Assembly: GCA_015060115.1 (NCBI GenBank)
Contig: SUZB01000017.1
Coordinates: 1-46,864 of the forward strand
Length of the DNA stretch: 46,864 bases
Direction of reading: 5' to 3'
Origin: Rikenellaceae bacterium
GTDB lineage: Bacteria; Bacteroidota; Bacteroidia; Bacteroidales; Rikenellaceae
Below are positions 40,285 through 46,864 of the stretch, piece after piece. Every line of letters begins with the position of its first letter. Position 1 is the first letter of the stretch. Made by a program: the position numbers and the translations under genes. The notes under the pieces are model-generated. The model did not search any database. It saw only the letters and a program-made list of their open reading frames with translations, and was not told the DNA's origin.

Positions 40285-41088
40285 CTACTCTTCTGCCTCA
40301 ATCTCTTTGGCGAGGTCATCTTTGTGGGTGGTGTCAATCTTGAAGAAGAAACGGATAATATTGCCAAAACCAAGAGCCACAATCACCAACGAAATAGCAT
40401 AGACAATAAGGAACGATGACGATGAGCTGAATATGTCGGCAATACCCTCGCCACGATACGAAAGAACGGTGAGAGAGTATGCCACAGCATTGTTGCAAAT
40501 ATGCAGGATTATTGGCATTATTATCGAGCGAGTCGAAATATAGAAGTAGCTGAGTATCAATCCGGCAATGAAAGCATCTAAAGCAACAACAAAGCTACCG
40601 TGAGCTGCAGCAAAGATAAGCGATGATACGACTACGGCTAACGACAAGGGCATCTCACGACGAAGGATAGAGATAAGCCTACCACGGAAGATTAGCTCCT
40701 CAAGAATGGGCGCAACAACCACAGCTACGACCAATGTCCACTCTCCATCGGGGAAACTACGAATATCGTTATCGAGCCACTCGGCAAGTGGCGATGTAGC
40801 CACCGATGCTGCCACGAGCAGAACGACACCCATCAGCACCTTTGTGGGATTAAAACCCGCACCTCGCCATCCTACCGAGGGCAAATCACCACACACAACA
40901 CGCTCATAGAGAGATAGTAATATCAACAAGGTAAGCGAAATGGCGACATTAACAACAGCAAACGCCAAGTCGTTATCGGCAGTCGAGATACCCATCGAGC
41001 GAGCTATAAGAGTGATACCCACCGAAGAGAGCAATGCGATAGCAACGAATGCAAAAATATGGAGTGTTATGCGAAGTAATCTTTTCAT
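40285..41088 (-). CDS. CPBP family intramembrane metalloprotease
   Basis: A 267-residue polytopic membrane protein of the CPBP (Abi/CAAX-like) family. The catalytic EExxxR motif reads PILEELIFRGR; the two later His motifs are FAAAHGS and LHICNN. About seven or eight hydrophobic segments. Start chosen at ATG 41086-41088 (MKRLLRITLHIF), where the first membrane helix begins; an in-frame start at 41136 adds a 16-residue tail that overlaps the region just after the promoter. Substrate unknown; some members protect against self-made bacteriocins. Confidence 0.85.
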   Translation of the reverse strand: MKRLLRITLHIFAFVAIALLSSVGITLIARSMGISTADNDLAFAVVNVAISLTLLILLSLYERVVCGDLPSVGWRGAGFNPTKVLMGVVLLVAASVATSPLAEWLDNDIRSFPDGEWTLVVAVVVAPILEELIFRGRLISILRREMPLSLAVVVSSLIFAAAHGSFVVALDAFIAGLILSYFYISTRSIIMPIILHICNNAVAYSLTVLSYRGEGIADIFSSSSSFLIVYAISLVIVALGFGNIIRFFFKIDTTHKDDLAKEIEAEE

Positions 41089-41116
41089 ACCTATGGGTCG
41101 TAAAACAAATTTCAAA

Positions 41117-41124
41117 CAAAGATA
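41117..41124 (-). promoter_or_regulatory. Promoter -7 element for the CPBP gene
   Basis: On the minus strand TATCTTTG at 41117-41124, 28 nt before the start codon. No -33 TTG at 20 nt. Confidence 0.55.
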
Positions 41125-41168
41125 GGTAAATTTCATTGAAAAGAGGTGGTAAATCCGATAAAAATTAC

Positions 41169-41176
41169 TATTTTTG
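41169..41176 (+). promoter_or_regulatory. Promoter -7 element for parAB
   Basis: TATTTTTG (TAnnTTTG) lies 43 nt before the parA start, divergent from the CPBP gene. No clear -33. Confidence 0.55.
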
Positions 41177-41219
41177 TCCGTTAATAAAGATAAGTATATA
41201 GTAAGAAGATAGAGTTAAA

Positions 41220-41984
41220 ATGGGTAAAGTTGTTGCATTGGCAAATCAGAAAGGCGGTGTAGGTAAGACAACTACGGCGATTAACCTTGCAGCTGCCGTG
41301 GCGCTTTTAGGCAAAAAGGTGTTGTTAATCGACGCCGATCCTCAGGCAAATGCCACATCGGGCCTTGGCTTCGATATCAACCAGGCGGGCACTTACGAGT
41401 GCTTGTTGGGCGATAAGCGTGCAGAGGAGGTTATCCTCCACTCCGAAGATATCAAGAAGCTATGGGTATTGCCATCGTCAATCAACCTTGTGGCTGCCGA
41501 TGCTGAGCTCTCGACAATGGAGGGCGCCCACCACCGTATGAAGGAGATTATCGACTCGGTGAGGGACAACTACGACTACATCTTTATCGACTGCTCGCCA
41601 TCGCTGGGCTTCACTACGGTCAATATTCTCACAGCTGCCGACTCGGTGCTTGTGCCGGTGCAGTGCGAGTACTTAGCTTTGGAGGGTCTTAGCAAGTTGC
41701 TCAATACCATCAAGATGATTAAGAGCCGCCTTAATCCATCGCTCGACATCGAGGGCTTTGTGCTCACGATGTATATGCGTAATAGGCTCAACAATCAGGT
41801 CGTCAGCGAGGTACGCGAGCACTTCGGAGCACTCACCTACGACACCATCATTCAGCGTAACATCCGCTTGGGTGAGGCACCCTCGCACGGCAAACCCATT
41901 ATGCTCTACGATGCCTCGGCATCAGGATCGGTAAACTACCTAAACCTTGCCCGCGAGTTTTTGAAACGAAACAGAAAAAAGTAA
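41220..41984 (+). CDS. parA: Chromosome-partitioning ATPase ParA (Soj)
   Basis: A 254-residue deviant-Walker ATPase: KGGVGKTTTA at residues 11-20, VLLIDADPQ, and YIFIDCSPSLG. It dimerises on ATP and the nucleoid and moves ParB-parS complexes. It lacks the N-terminal HTH of plasmid ParA types, so it is the chromosomal Soj form. parB follows after 9 nt. Confidence 0.95.
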   Translation: MGKVVALANQKGGVGKTTTAINLAAAVALLGKKVLLIDADPQANATSGLGFDINQAGTYECLLGDKRAEEVILHSEDIKKLWVLPSSINLVAADAELSTMEGAHHRMKEIIDSVRDNYDYIFIDCSPSLGFTTVNILTAADSVLVPVQCEYLALEGLSKLLNTIKMIKSRLNPSLDIEGFVLTMYMRNRLNNQVVSEVREHFGALTYDTIIQRNIRLGEAPSHGKPIMLYDASASGSVNYLNLAREFLKRNRKK

Positions 41985-41993
41985 CATCACAAT

Positions 41994-42866
41994 ATGGCAA
42001 CACAATCTAAACGAGGTTTGGGCAGAGGTCTTGATGCCCTATTCGGTATCGACAACGCCACTCAGCAGTCGAAGCCTATGGCCGAGATGGCAGAGGTGGC
42101 AATCACGCTTATCGACCCCAACCCCCAGCAGCCCCGTGTATCGTTTGACGAGGAGGCATTGGCCGAACTCTCTGCATCAATATCACAACTTGGTGTTATT
42201 CAGCCAATCACCCTTCGCAAGCAGGCGAATGGTCGCTACACTATCATCAGCGGTGAGCGCCGTTGGCGTGCATCGCAGATGGCAGGTCTTGAGACCTTGC
42301 CCGCCTATATCCGCGATGTCGATGACGAGAACCTCCACGCAATGGCTCTTGTCGAGAATATCCAGCGCCAAGACCTCAATGCCATAGAGGTGGCACTCGG
42401 TATGCGCCGTTTGATCGAGGAGTGTGGTCTTACGCAGGAGGCTATGGCCGAGAAGGTGGGCAAGAAGCGCTCTACGGTGGCCAACTATATGCGTTTGTTG
42501 AGCCTACCCGAAGAGGTGCAGTTGGCGCTCAAAGAGGGTCTTATCTCTATGGGCCACGCCAAGGCTATTGCTGGCATCGACAAGGAGAATCAGCTCAAGG
42601 CGCTGAAGAAGTGCGTAAAGCGTGGTCTGTCTGTTCGTCAGGCCGAGGCATTGGCGCAGAAACTCGCCGATAAACCCGCAGAGGTGGCTACGGAAGAGGA
42701 GGAGTATCCCGAATCATACAACCGCCTCGTTGAGGTATTGGAGCGACTCTTCTCTGAGAGCTTCTCTATCAAGCGCACCAAGAGTGGCGGTAGCCGTATT
42801 ACTATTGAGTGCGAGAGCGATCAGGAGGTTGAGCAACTTATCAAGCGCCTTGCCAAAATAAAGTAA
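41994..42866 (+). CDS. parB: Chromosome-partitioning protein ParB
   Basis: A 290-residue CTPase/DNA-binding protein. N-terminal KRGLGRGLDALF, the ParB/Srx CTP-binding region (NPQQPRVSFDEEAL, QPITLRKQ, SGERRWRAS, ENIQRQDLNAIE), a helix-turn-helix (LTQEAMAEKVGKKRSTVANYMRL), and a C-terminal dimerisation domain. It would load at parS sites; I see no full parS palindrome in the window. Confidence 0.95.
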   Translation: MATQSKRGLGRGLDALFGIDNATQQSKPMAEMAEVAITLIDPNPQQPRVSFDEEALAELSASISQLGVIQPITLRKQANGRYTIISGERRWRASQMAGLETLPAYIRDVDDENLHAMALVENIQRQDLNAIEVALGMRRLIEECGLTQEAMAEKVGKKRSTVANYMRLLSLPEEVQLALKEGLISMGHAKAIAGIDKENQLKALKKCVKRGLSVRQAEALAQKLADKPAEVATEEEEYPESYNRLVEVLERLFSESFSIKRTKSGGSRITIECESDQEVEQLIKRLAKIK

Positions 42867-42890
42867 CAACAAAAAGCGTTATTTGGTGGA

Positions 42891-44114
42891 ATGAAGCTAA
42901 GTAAGGTCATAGTAGCGTTGCTCCTCGCGATGGTTTGTGTCATTGCGGGCGACGATGTCGTGGCTCAGGAGATAAACCTTAGCCGCGAGCGTCTGCGTGG
43001 CAATGTGCGCACCATCAACAATGGTGGCTTAGTGCCTATCGACTCGGCGAAGTTGCGTCGTGAGGCTGCCGAGCGTGCTGCACGCCGCGACTCGCTCTAC
43101 TATCACTTCCTTGACTCGCTTGGCTCGCTAACGAATGAGAACTACGCCTCTTTATCAGAGCAGTCGCGCGACTCTGTGCGTAAGATTGTAGCACAGCGTG
43201 CCCACCGCGACTCAGTCCGCACCAGCCGTGGCGATAGCATATCGCCCGATGGCAAGCGTATTCGTCTAAATAAGCGTGGCGAGGTGCGCCAACCCTTTAT
43301 CAGCGACTCAATGGGTCTATCGAAGGTGTGCTGGCTATCACTTCCGTTGCCCGGCTTTGGCCAAATCTACAATAAGCAGTATTGGAAACTCGGTGTGCTC
43401 TACCCTGTTGTAGGCGCCTCTATCGGTATGTTTGTATATGAGAATAAGCAGTACAAGCCATTCAAAAAGCAGTACGACCAATACCTTATTGATCATGGCT
43501 ATATGCGCACCGAGGAGCTCGATAAGATTCAGACACAGATGATTCGCCACAATACCCGACGACAGATTTATGCAGGTTTGGCGATTGCATCATACATCTA
43601 CTTTATTGGTGATGCGGCGGTTAATTATGCCACCAACGAGGTGTCGCATGTAAAGAAGGCGACAACACTCTCGACCATCTGCCCTGGCGCTGGTCAGGTC
43701 TACAACAAGAGTTATTGGCGTGTGCCTATCGTTCTTGGAGGTCTTGCCTCGACAATCTACACCATCGACTGGAACAACCGAGGCTATCAACGATTTAAGA
43801 CGGCGTATACCCTACTTGCCGACTACGAGAAAAATCCCGGTAACTACCCTAATGGTGCTCCGGATGAGTTTCGTGGTGCTTACTCTTCAACATTCCTCAA
43901 AAATCTAAAGGATAGCTATCGCCGTAACCGCGACCTATGTATTCTGCTTACAGCGGGTGTCTATCTATTGCAGATTATCGATGCCCATGTCGATGCACAT
44001 CTTCAAGACTACGACATTTCTGACGACCTTACGATGAATGTCGAGCCCTACTTCGATTACACAGCCGTAGGCACTAAACCTACCCTTGGCTTTAATATGA
44101 GTTTGAAATTCTAA
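42891..44114 (+). CDS. DUF5683 family envelope protein
   Basis: A 407-residue exported protein: a signal peptide (ends VVAQ, about residue 25), an Arg/Ser-rich charged region, then two copies of the DUF5683 motif (LPLPGFGQIYNKQYWK at about 150 and ICPGAGQVYNKSYWRVP at about 265), each followed by hydrophobic helices. The P-G-x-G-Q-x-Y-N-x-x-Y-W motif is the family hallmark. Function unknown. It sits between parB (24 nt) and a lytic transglycosylase (4 nt). Confidence 0.85.
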   Translation: MKLSKVIVALLLAMVCVIAGDDVVAQEINLSRERLRGNVRTINNGGLVPIDSAKLRREAAERAARRDSLYYHFLDSLGSLTNENYASLSEQSRDSVRKIVAQRAHRDSVRTSRGDSISPDGKRIRLNKRGEVRQPFISDSMGLSKVCWLSLPLPGFGQIYNKQYWKLGVLYPVVGASIGMFVYENKQYKPFKKQYDQYLIDHGYMRTEELDKIQTQMIRHNTRRQIYAGLAIASYIYFIGDAAVNYATNEVSHVKKATTLSTICPGAGQVYNKSYWRVPIVLGGLASTIYTIDWNNRGYQRFKTAYTLLADYEKNPGNYPNGAPDEFRGAYSSTFLKNLKDSYRRNRDLCILLTAGVYLLQIIDAHVDAHLQDYDISDDLTMNVEPYFDYTAVGTKPTLGFNMSLKF

Positions 44115-44118
44115 ACCA

Positions 44119-45516
44119 ATGAAGATTTCCATTTTTCGATATCTTTTAGCGCTTGTATGCGCCATTATTGTTATTGCGCCTACCTATGCTCTCGACAACG
44201 ACAAACGCCCCAAGAAGCGCCGACAACTTAAGGAGTACACCTCGCCCGAAGAGATTGAGGCTAAGGAGGATAGTATTCGCATGTTGCGTGGCGAGGAGAT
44301 TGTAGAAGCCATAGAGGTGGCTGTTGAGAATTTATCAGAGCCTCGACAAAATACCCCTCAGCAGATTGATTCTCTTCTTGCTATGTGGCGCACAACCACC
44401 ACCAAGGCGAGCTATGAGCGCTATTTTGATGAGTTTTTGAATGTTACCGAGGCCATTGACCCTAAGTCAGATAGTGCTGATTCGCTCTATATTGCTCGCC
44501 TAAACGCACTTATGTCGCCCGTGCCTATGCACTACAACCACGAGGTGCGCACCGCTATTGAGCGCTTCTCTTCGGCTGGCTATGCCGAGAAGATGTCGTA
44601 TGCCTACCACTACTTCCCGATGATTGAGGAGGAGTTGATAAACGCAGGCCTTCCAGTCGAGCTTCGTGCAATGGTCATCATCGAGTCGGGCTTAAACCCT
44701 CTCGCCACATCAAAAGCTGGCGCTAAGGGTTTGTGGCAGTTTATGCCCCGCACAGGCAAGGAGTACGGCTTGGAGATTAACTCTATGGTCGATGAGCGCT
44801 GTAACCCTCTGCTTGCCACACGCGCAGCGTGCAAGTATCTAAAGAATATGTACGATATGTATGGCGACTGGACTTTAGCCATTGCATCGTACAACTGCGG
44901 ACCGGGCAATGTAAATAAGGCCATCACACGCTCAGGTGGCAACCGCGAAAGCTATAAAGGCGACTTTTGGGATATATACTACAACCTACCGCGTGAAACT
45001 CGTAGCTATGTTCCCCTCTTTATGGGTGCAACATACGCCTTTGCCTATCATAAGGCGCACGGCGTAGAGTACACCACACCACCTATGCCATTGGCCGTAG
45101 ATACGGTGATGATTAACCGACCTCTGCACCTTGAGCAGGTATCTTCGACTATTGATGTAGACCTTGAGCTTCTGAAGATGCTCAATCCGCAGTACACCTT
45201 GCAGATTATCCCTGCCACGACCAAGAGCTACACCTTGACACTCCCCACTGAGCGCCTTACCGACTTTATTGCCAACGAGGAGGCTATACACGCCAAGGAC
45301 TCAATATATCTTAAGGAGTACCTCGTGCCCGAAAATATCGAGAAGAAAAAGAGCACTCCTCCCCCTGCAAAGTACCACACCGTAAAGAAGGGCGAGACGC
45401 TTGGTGCTATCGCTCGTCGCTATGGCAAGACGGTAAAACAGCTGATGAATTGGAACGGAATACGCAATGCCAACACACTGCGTATTGGCCAGCGTATTAG
45501 GGTAAGTGCCAACTAA
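44119..45516 (+). CDS. LysM lytic transglycosylase (MltD-like)
   Basis: A 465-residue exported murein hydrolase. A signal peptide ends at about residue 25, then an acidic linker, an SLT catalytic domain at about 165-300 with the catalytic Glu in VIIESGLNP, the GAKGLWQFMPRTGKEYGL and AIASYNCGPGNVNKAI motifs, and a C-terminal LysM domain (YHTVKKGETLGAIARRYG...) that binds peptidoglycan. Cleaves glycan strands for growth or recycling. It follows DUF5683 by 4 nt and precedes mnmE by 2 nt. Confidence 0.92.
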   Translation: MKISIFRYLLALVCAIIVIAPTYALDNDKRPKKRRQLKEYTSPEEIEAKEDSIRMLRGEEIVEAIEVAVENLSEPRQNTPQQIDSLLAMWRTTTTKASYERYFDEFLNVTEAIDPKSDSADSLYIARLNALMSPVPMHYNHEVRTAIERFSSAGYAEKMSYAYHYFPMIEEELINAGLPVELRAMVIIESGLNPLATSKAGAKGLWQFMPRTGKEYGLEINSMVDERCNPLLATRAACKYLKNMYDMYGDWTLAIASYNCGPGNVNKAITRSGGNRESYKGDFWDIYYNLPRETRSYVPLFMGATYAFAYHKAHGVEYTTPPMPLAVDTVMINRPLHLEQVSSTIDVDLELLKMLNPQYTLQIIPATTKSYTLTLPTERLTDFIANEEAIHAKDSIYLKEYLVPENIEKKKSTPPPAKYHTVKKGETLGAIARRYGKTVKQLMNWNGIRNANTLRIGQRIRVSAN

Positions 45517-45518
45517 TT

Positions 45519-46864
45519 ATGAATATCACATCTACGGATACTTCAACAACCATTATCGCCCCTGCCACTGCATCGGGCGGAGCTGTTATGGTCGTTCGCC
45601 TAAGTGGCAGTCGTGCTATCGAGATTGCCGATAGGCTCTTTCGTGGTCGTCAGCGCTTGGCAGATGCCGATGGCTATACTCTGCACTATGGCCGTGTGGT
45701 TGACAAGGAGGAACAGACCATTGACGATGTTGTTGTTGCCCTTTTCCGTGCGCCACACTCCTATACGGGTGATGATACGGTGGAGATCACACTTCACTGC
45801 TCGGAGTATATCACCGCTACCCTACTAAGACTCGCTATTGATTATGGCGCCACGATGGCTACGGCAGGTGAGTTTACACGCCGTGCATTTCTTACAGGCA
45901 AGATGGACTTGAGCCGTGCTGAGGCTGTGGCAGATATTATCGCTTCGGACTCTCGCTGGTCGCACCGCGTTGCCTCTACACAGATGCGTGGTGGCTACTC
46001 TGAAAAATTGGGCGAACTGCGTGAAGAACTACTACGCCTATGCTCTCTCTTGGAGCTGGAGCTTGACTTCTCAGAGGAGGATGTTGAGTTTGCCGACCGT
46101 AGGCAGTTGAACGATATCCTCTCGCGCATTGGCGAGCAGATAGAGTCGTTGCGTGGCTCGTTTGCACTGGGCAATGCACTCAAAAGTGGCATAAGCGTGG
46201 CTATCGTTGGCGAGCCGAATGTGGGCAAAAGCACCCTGCTAAACGCCCTTATCGAGGAGGATAGAGCTATGGTCTCGGATATTGCAGGCACCACACGCGA
46301 CACTATCGAGGCATCTACTATTATTGATGGCATCCGCTTCCGTTTTGTCGATACGGCAGGCCTGCGAACAACAGATGACACACTCGAACAGATGGGTATC
46401 GAGCGTACACGCCGAGCAATAGACAAGGCTAATATAGTTGTACATATCGCATCGGCAGAGTCCCCTGAATTTAAGGATATAGAGCTAAATACCGAACAGT
46501 ACTACATCAAGGTTATCAATAAGATAGACTGCATCAATTCAACTAAGGCTCTACCCGCGAATACACTACAAATGTCAGCAAAACAGGGCATTGGCATTGA
46601 TGCGCTACGCACAATGTTGCGCTCAACGGCAAACACTTCAACGCTTCGAGCCAACGACATTGTGGTATCGAATATGCGCCACTACGAAGCATTGACTGCT
46701 GCTCACACAGCATTAGAGAGTGCAATGAGCGCCTTAACTCGAAATCTCCCTGCCGACCTTATTTCGGAGGATATCCGCACGATAATCCACCACTTAGGCG
46801 AAATCACCGGCGCCATCACCTCCGACGACATCCTCCAATCCATCTTCTCCAAATTCTGCATCGG
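45519..46864 (+). CDS. mnmE: tRNA modification GTPase MnmE (3' end beyond the window)
   Basis: A frame open from ATG 45519 to the edge, 448 codons, ending IFSKFCIG; the family ends C-I-G-K, so only about one or two codons are missing. N-terminal tetrahydrofolate-binding domain (TTIIAPATASGGAVMVVRLSG; AEAVADIIASDS), helical domain, then an inserted GTPase with G1 GEPNVGKST (about residue 232), G3 DTAG and G4 NKID. Works with MnmG to modify U34 of tRNAs that MnmA thiolates, so two steps of one pathway lie in this window. Confidence 0.95.
   Translation, partial: MNITSTDTSTTIIAPATASGGAVMVVRLSGSRAIEIADRLFRGRQRLADADGYTLHYGRVVDKEEQTIDDVVVALFRAPHSYTGDDTVEITLHCSEYITATLLRLAIDYGATMATAGEFTRRAFLTGKMDLSRAEAVADIIASDSRWSHRVASTQMRGGYSEKLGELREELLRLCSLLELELDFSEEDVEFADRRQLNDILSRIGEQIESLRGSFALGNALKSGISVAIVGEPNVGKSTLLNALIEEDRAMVSDIAGTTRDTIEASTIIDGIRFRFVDTAGLRTTDDTLEQMGIERTRRAIDKANIVVHIASAESPEFKDIELNTEQYYIKVINKIDCINSTKALPANTLQMSAKQGIGIDALRTMLRSTANTSTLRANDIVVSNMRHYEALTAAHTALESAMSALTRNLPADLISEDIRTIIHHLGEITGAITSDDILQSIFSKFCI

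Noticed and set aside
1..46864. CRISPR array or other defence system
   Set aside because: No regularly spaced repeats and no cas, restriction or toxin-antitoxin genes were recognised in the window.

Overview
The window is a Bacteroidales chromosome segment carrying a complete integrated microvirus (ssDNA phage) of about 5.9 kb. The Bacteroidales assignment rests on many promoters of the Bacteroidetes type (TTTG/TTG, about 20 nt, TAnnTTTG), on families largely confined to that phylum (DUF4836, DUF4252, DUF4491, DUF3276, DUF5683, HU-CCDC81/SPOR proteins), and on weak Shine-Dalgarno signals. A cysteate-synthase-like enzyme hints at a sulfonolipid producer such as Alistipes/Rikenellaceae, but genus is not settled.

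Left flank (1-3540): the 3' tip of an unidentified gene, a secreted choloylglycine hydrolase/penicillin V acylase family enzyme, a strong shared terminator, then a minus-strand operon starting from a near-consensus promoter: a 31-residue membrane peptide, a DUF456 membrane protein and a lipoprotein with a possible C25 (gingipain-like) peptidase fold.

Prophage (3541-9499): bounded by a 21-bp direct repeat that forms two dif-like Xer sites. It encodes an M15 peptidase (probable lysis enzyme), small proteins, a HUH replication initiator (VP4), the major capsid protein (VP1), a VP3-position protein, the pilot protein VP2 and a 31-residue membrane peptide. It has no integrase and no recognisable repressor, so integration must rely on host XerC/XerD. 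Two GC-rich DNA structures, a 45-nt hairpin and a three-way junction flanked by 17-bp repeats, stand out in a T-rich genome.

Right of the phage (9500-15900), mostly minus strand: a small membrane protein, GtrA, an HU-CCDC81/SPOR envelope protein overlapping lgt, an HTH/S24-like regulator, tRNA-Arg(CCG), a LuxR-type regulator coupled to manA, and a threonine-synthase-fold enzyme best read as cysteate synthase.

16000-46864, mostly plus strand: a DUF4836 lipoprotein with an FtsX-type ABC exporter and a GNAT; a Uup-like ABC-F; an outer-membrane porin; DUF4491; an ECF sigma/anti-sigma/outer-membrane protein/DUF4252 cassette in which the middle of three DUF4252 genes has a one-base frameshift in its signal peptide; rubrerythrin (minus); EttA, hisS, an S41 protease, DUF3276, mnmA, a YqaA-type membrane protein, aroE, DUF2007 (minus), dnaE, trxA, a palindromic intergenic element, a CPBP protease (minus), parA-parB, DUF5683, a LysM lytic transglycosylase and mnmE, which runs off the end one or two codons before its expected stop.

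The most notable material is the prophage: its attachment-site asymmetry, the position of its lysis gene against the junction, and its folded DNA elements. All coordinates and stems were read by eye; no searches or folding programs were run.
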